Source: Pseudomonadota bacterium (GTDB lineage: Bacteria; Pseudomonadota; Alphaproteobacteria; Rhizobiales; Xanthobacteraceae). Taken from it: a stretch of DNA of 5,243 nucleotides. A program made the translations under genes and the position numbers. Positions 4,309-5,243 of this stretch are shown piece by piece (position 1 is the stretch's first letter; the number at the start of each line of letters is the position of its first letter). The stretch covers positions 1 through 5,243 of the forward strand of contig JAEWCJ010000051.1 in the NCBI GenBank assembly GCA_023390695.1, read 5' to 3'. The notes below the pieces were generated by a model. It was not told where the DNA came from. It saw only the letters and a list, made by a program, of their open reading frames with translations, and ran no database searches.

Positions 4309-5094
4309 TCAGCGCACCGGCTGCTGGCCGCCCCACATCGAGGAGAAGTTCGGCAGAGGGCTGCTTTTCTTGCCGCTGTTGGATTCGGCCAGCCGCTTGA
4401 TGAAGGTTTCCGGCAGATACGCGTTCGGGTTCGGCGTATCGAGACCGATATGCTTGGCGATGTCCGCGGCGAAGGAATTGCAGTTGTAGGTCGGCGCGTG
4501 CCAAGTCTTGGTCGTCGCCTGCAGGTGGCGGATATAGGCCGCGGCGCGATCGTATTCCGCCTTGGTGAGCGCCACGCAGAAGCGCGCGGTCAGATATTGT
4601 TCGTCAAGATCGCCGTAGCTGACGCCGGTTTCGGCTTCGACCGGAGCGAAGTGGCCCTGGATATAGATCGAGGGATCATCCCCCTTGGGATGCAGGCCGG
4701 CGACCTTGAAACTCGCGAAGCCTCTGCCGCTGCCAAGCGAGCCATGGAACACGAAGGTGTGGCCATAGCTTGCAGCCGTGCGCGAACGGAATTCAACGAA
4801 ATAGGGCTTGCCGGGGACGCGCGGGCAAGCCTTCGACGTCACCGGCTCCTTGATCGGCTCGCGTTTGATCTGAGTTGTACGCTGGGAGCTGACTGTTGTT
4901 TGGGGTTTAGCGGTCTGGGCTGGTTTAGCGGTCTGGGCTGGTTTTGCGGTTTGCGCAGGTTTGGCCGATGAGGACGCAGCAGAGGACTGTGGCGCTGAGG
5001 TCTGCGCCAGCGCCGCGCCGTTCGCGCCCGCGAGCAGCGCAAACACGCACAAACCTGTCCGGAAACCGAGGTGTTTCCCGCAGCCAAATCTCAT
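4309..5094 (-). CDS. Exported repeat-linker protein with a possible permuted papain-like (NC-motif) domain
   Basis: I do not recognise a named family. From the ATG at 5094 the protein has 261 residues. Residues 1-30 are a Sec signal peptide ending in Ala-Ala-Leu-Ala before Gln31. A Ser/Ala-rich linker with AKPAQT repeats (44-65) follows, like a periplasm- or wall-spanning spacer. The folded part runs from about residue 88. It contains SYGHTFVFHG (109-118, His112 and His117) and, 90 residues later, YNCNSFAADIA (203-213, Cys205). A His motif preceding an Asn-Cys-x-x-Phe motif recalls circularly permuted papain-like families such as LRAT, PPPDE and NlpC/P60 relatives, which cut or transfer acyl or peptide groups. 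This comparison is my inference. AGGGAG (5107-5112) would suit a GTG start at 5100 even better (six bases) than the ATG (twelve); the two differ by two residues. Confidence 0.75.
   Translation of the reverse strand: MRFGCGKHLGFRTGLCVFALLAGANGAALAQTSAPQSSAASSSAKPAQTAKPAQTAKPAQTAKPQTTVSSQRTTQIKREPIKEPVTSKACPRVPGKPYFVEFRSRTAASYGHTFVFHGSLGSGRGFASFKVAGLHPKGDDPSIYIQGHFAPVEAETGVSYGDLDEQYLTARFCVALTKAEYDRAAAYIRHLQATTKTWHAPTYNCNSFAADIAKHIGLDTPNPNAYLPETFIKRLAESNSGKKSSPLPNFSSMWGGQQPVR
4904..4957 (-). repeat. 18-base tandem repeat encoding AKPAQT
   Basis: Three 18-base units (4904-4921, 4922-4939, 4940-4957) lie head to tail inside the gene at 4309-5094. The first two are identical and the third matches at 14 of 18 positions; a partial fourth follows. 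Eighteen bases keep the frame, so copy number could vary without disrupting the protein. Confidence 0.9.
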
Positions 5095-5180
5095 ACGCAC
5101 AGCGAACTCCCTGACCAGTTTCCAGCACAAGTCAGCCGGACCGGCGAGCGGAAACGCCTTCACAAGGCAGGCCAGAAACG

Positions 5181-5203
5181 AAAAAGGCCAGCGTGAACCG
5201 GCC
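5181..5203 (-). terminator. Intrinsic terminator of the gene entering from the right edge
   Basis: On the minus strand GGCCGG (5203-5198), loop TTCACG and CTGGCC (5191-5186) form a six-pair stem with one G-T pair, followed directly by five T and then CGTTTC. It lies 12 bases past the TGA at 5215-5217. It separates that gene from the one starting at 5094, so the latter needs its own promoter within about 85 bases. Confidence 0.78.
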
Positions 5204-5214
5204 CTTCCGTCGTG

Positions 5215-5243
5215 TCAGCCCTTGGTGACGACCGGGGCTTTAC
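5215..5243 (-). CDS. C-terminal end of a gene cut by the window edge
   Basis: The last codons read Lys-Ala-Pro-Val-Val-Thr-Lys-Gly and then TGA at 5217-5215. The intrinsic terminator immediately downstream supports a real gene end rather than a chance frame. Eight residues are too few to name the product. Confidence 0.5.

Noticed and set aside
5095..5163. GTG start at 5163 for the gene at 4309-5094
   Set aside because: It would bury the signal peptide behind 23 residues and has no ribosome-binding site.

Overview
The window looks like chromosomal DNA of a GC-rich alphaproteobacterium, most likely of the Bradyrhizobium/Rhodopseudomonas/Afipia group. Reasons: GC-rich codon use; an orphan TctC/Bug-type binding protein; small proteins of the DUF3551 and DUF6894 kinds, which I associate with that group; and two sequences matching the alphaproteobacterial EcfG (general stress response) promoter pattern GGAAC-N16/17-CGTT. 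I see no mobile element, tRNA, rRNA or CRISPR array.

Layout. 1-520 (-): 5' part of a NodB-type polysaccharide deacetylase, cut by the window edge. 712-1290 (-): exported glutathione peroxidase-family protein with one cysteine and a twin-arginine-like leader. 1441-2316 (+): membrane-anchored or exported protein of unknown function with a Cys-(11 residues)-Cys motif, preceded by an EcfG-like promoter. 2321-2378: hairpins between convergent genes, including a good minus-strand terminator. 2398-3372 (-): periplasmic TctC/Bug-family solute-binding protein without its membrane partners. 3574-3804 (-): 76-residue DUF6894-like protein with its own EcfG-like promoter. 3986-4276 (+): exported four-cysteine DUF3551-like protein. 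4309-5094 (-): exported protein with an AKPAQT repeat and a His...Asn-Cys pattern suggesting a permuted papain-like fold. 5215-5243 (-): last codons of another gene, followed by an intrinsic terminator at 5181-5203.

The genes do not form an obvious operon. They are mostly single transcription units with alternating orientation and gaps of about 30-200 bases. The common thread is location: six of the seven genes whose N-terminus is visible carry an export or anchor signal. Two units, 1441-2316 and 3574-3804, share a candidate stress-sigma promoter, so part of the region may belong to the general stress regulon. I do not see strong evidence for a new multi-gene system. The most interesting leads are the paired EcfG-like promoters and the two uncharacterised exported proteins at 1441-2316 and 4309-5094.
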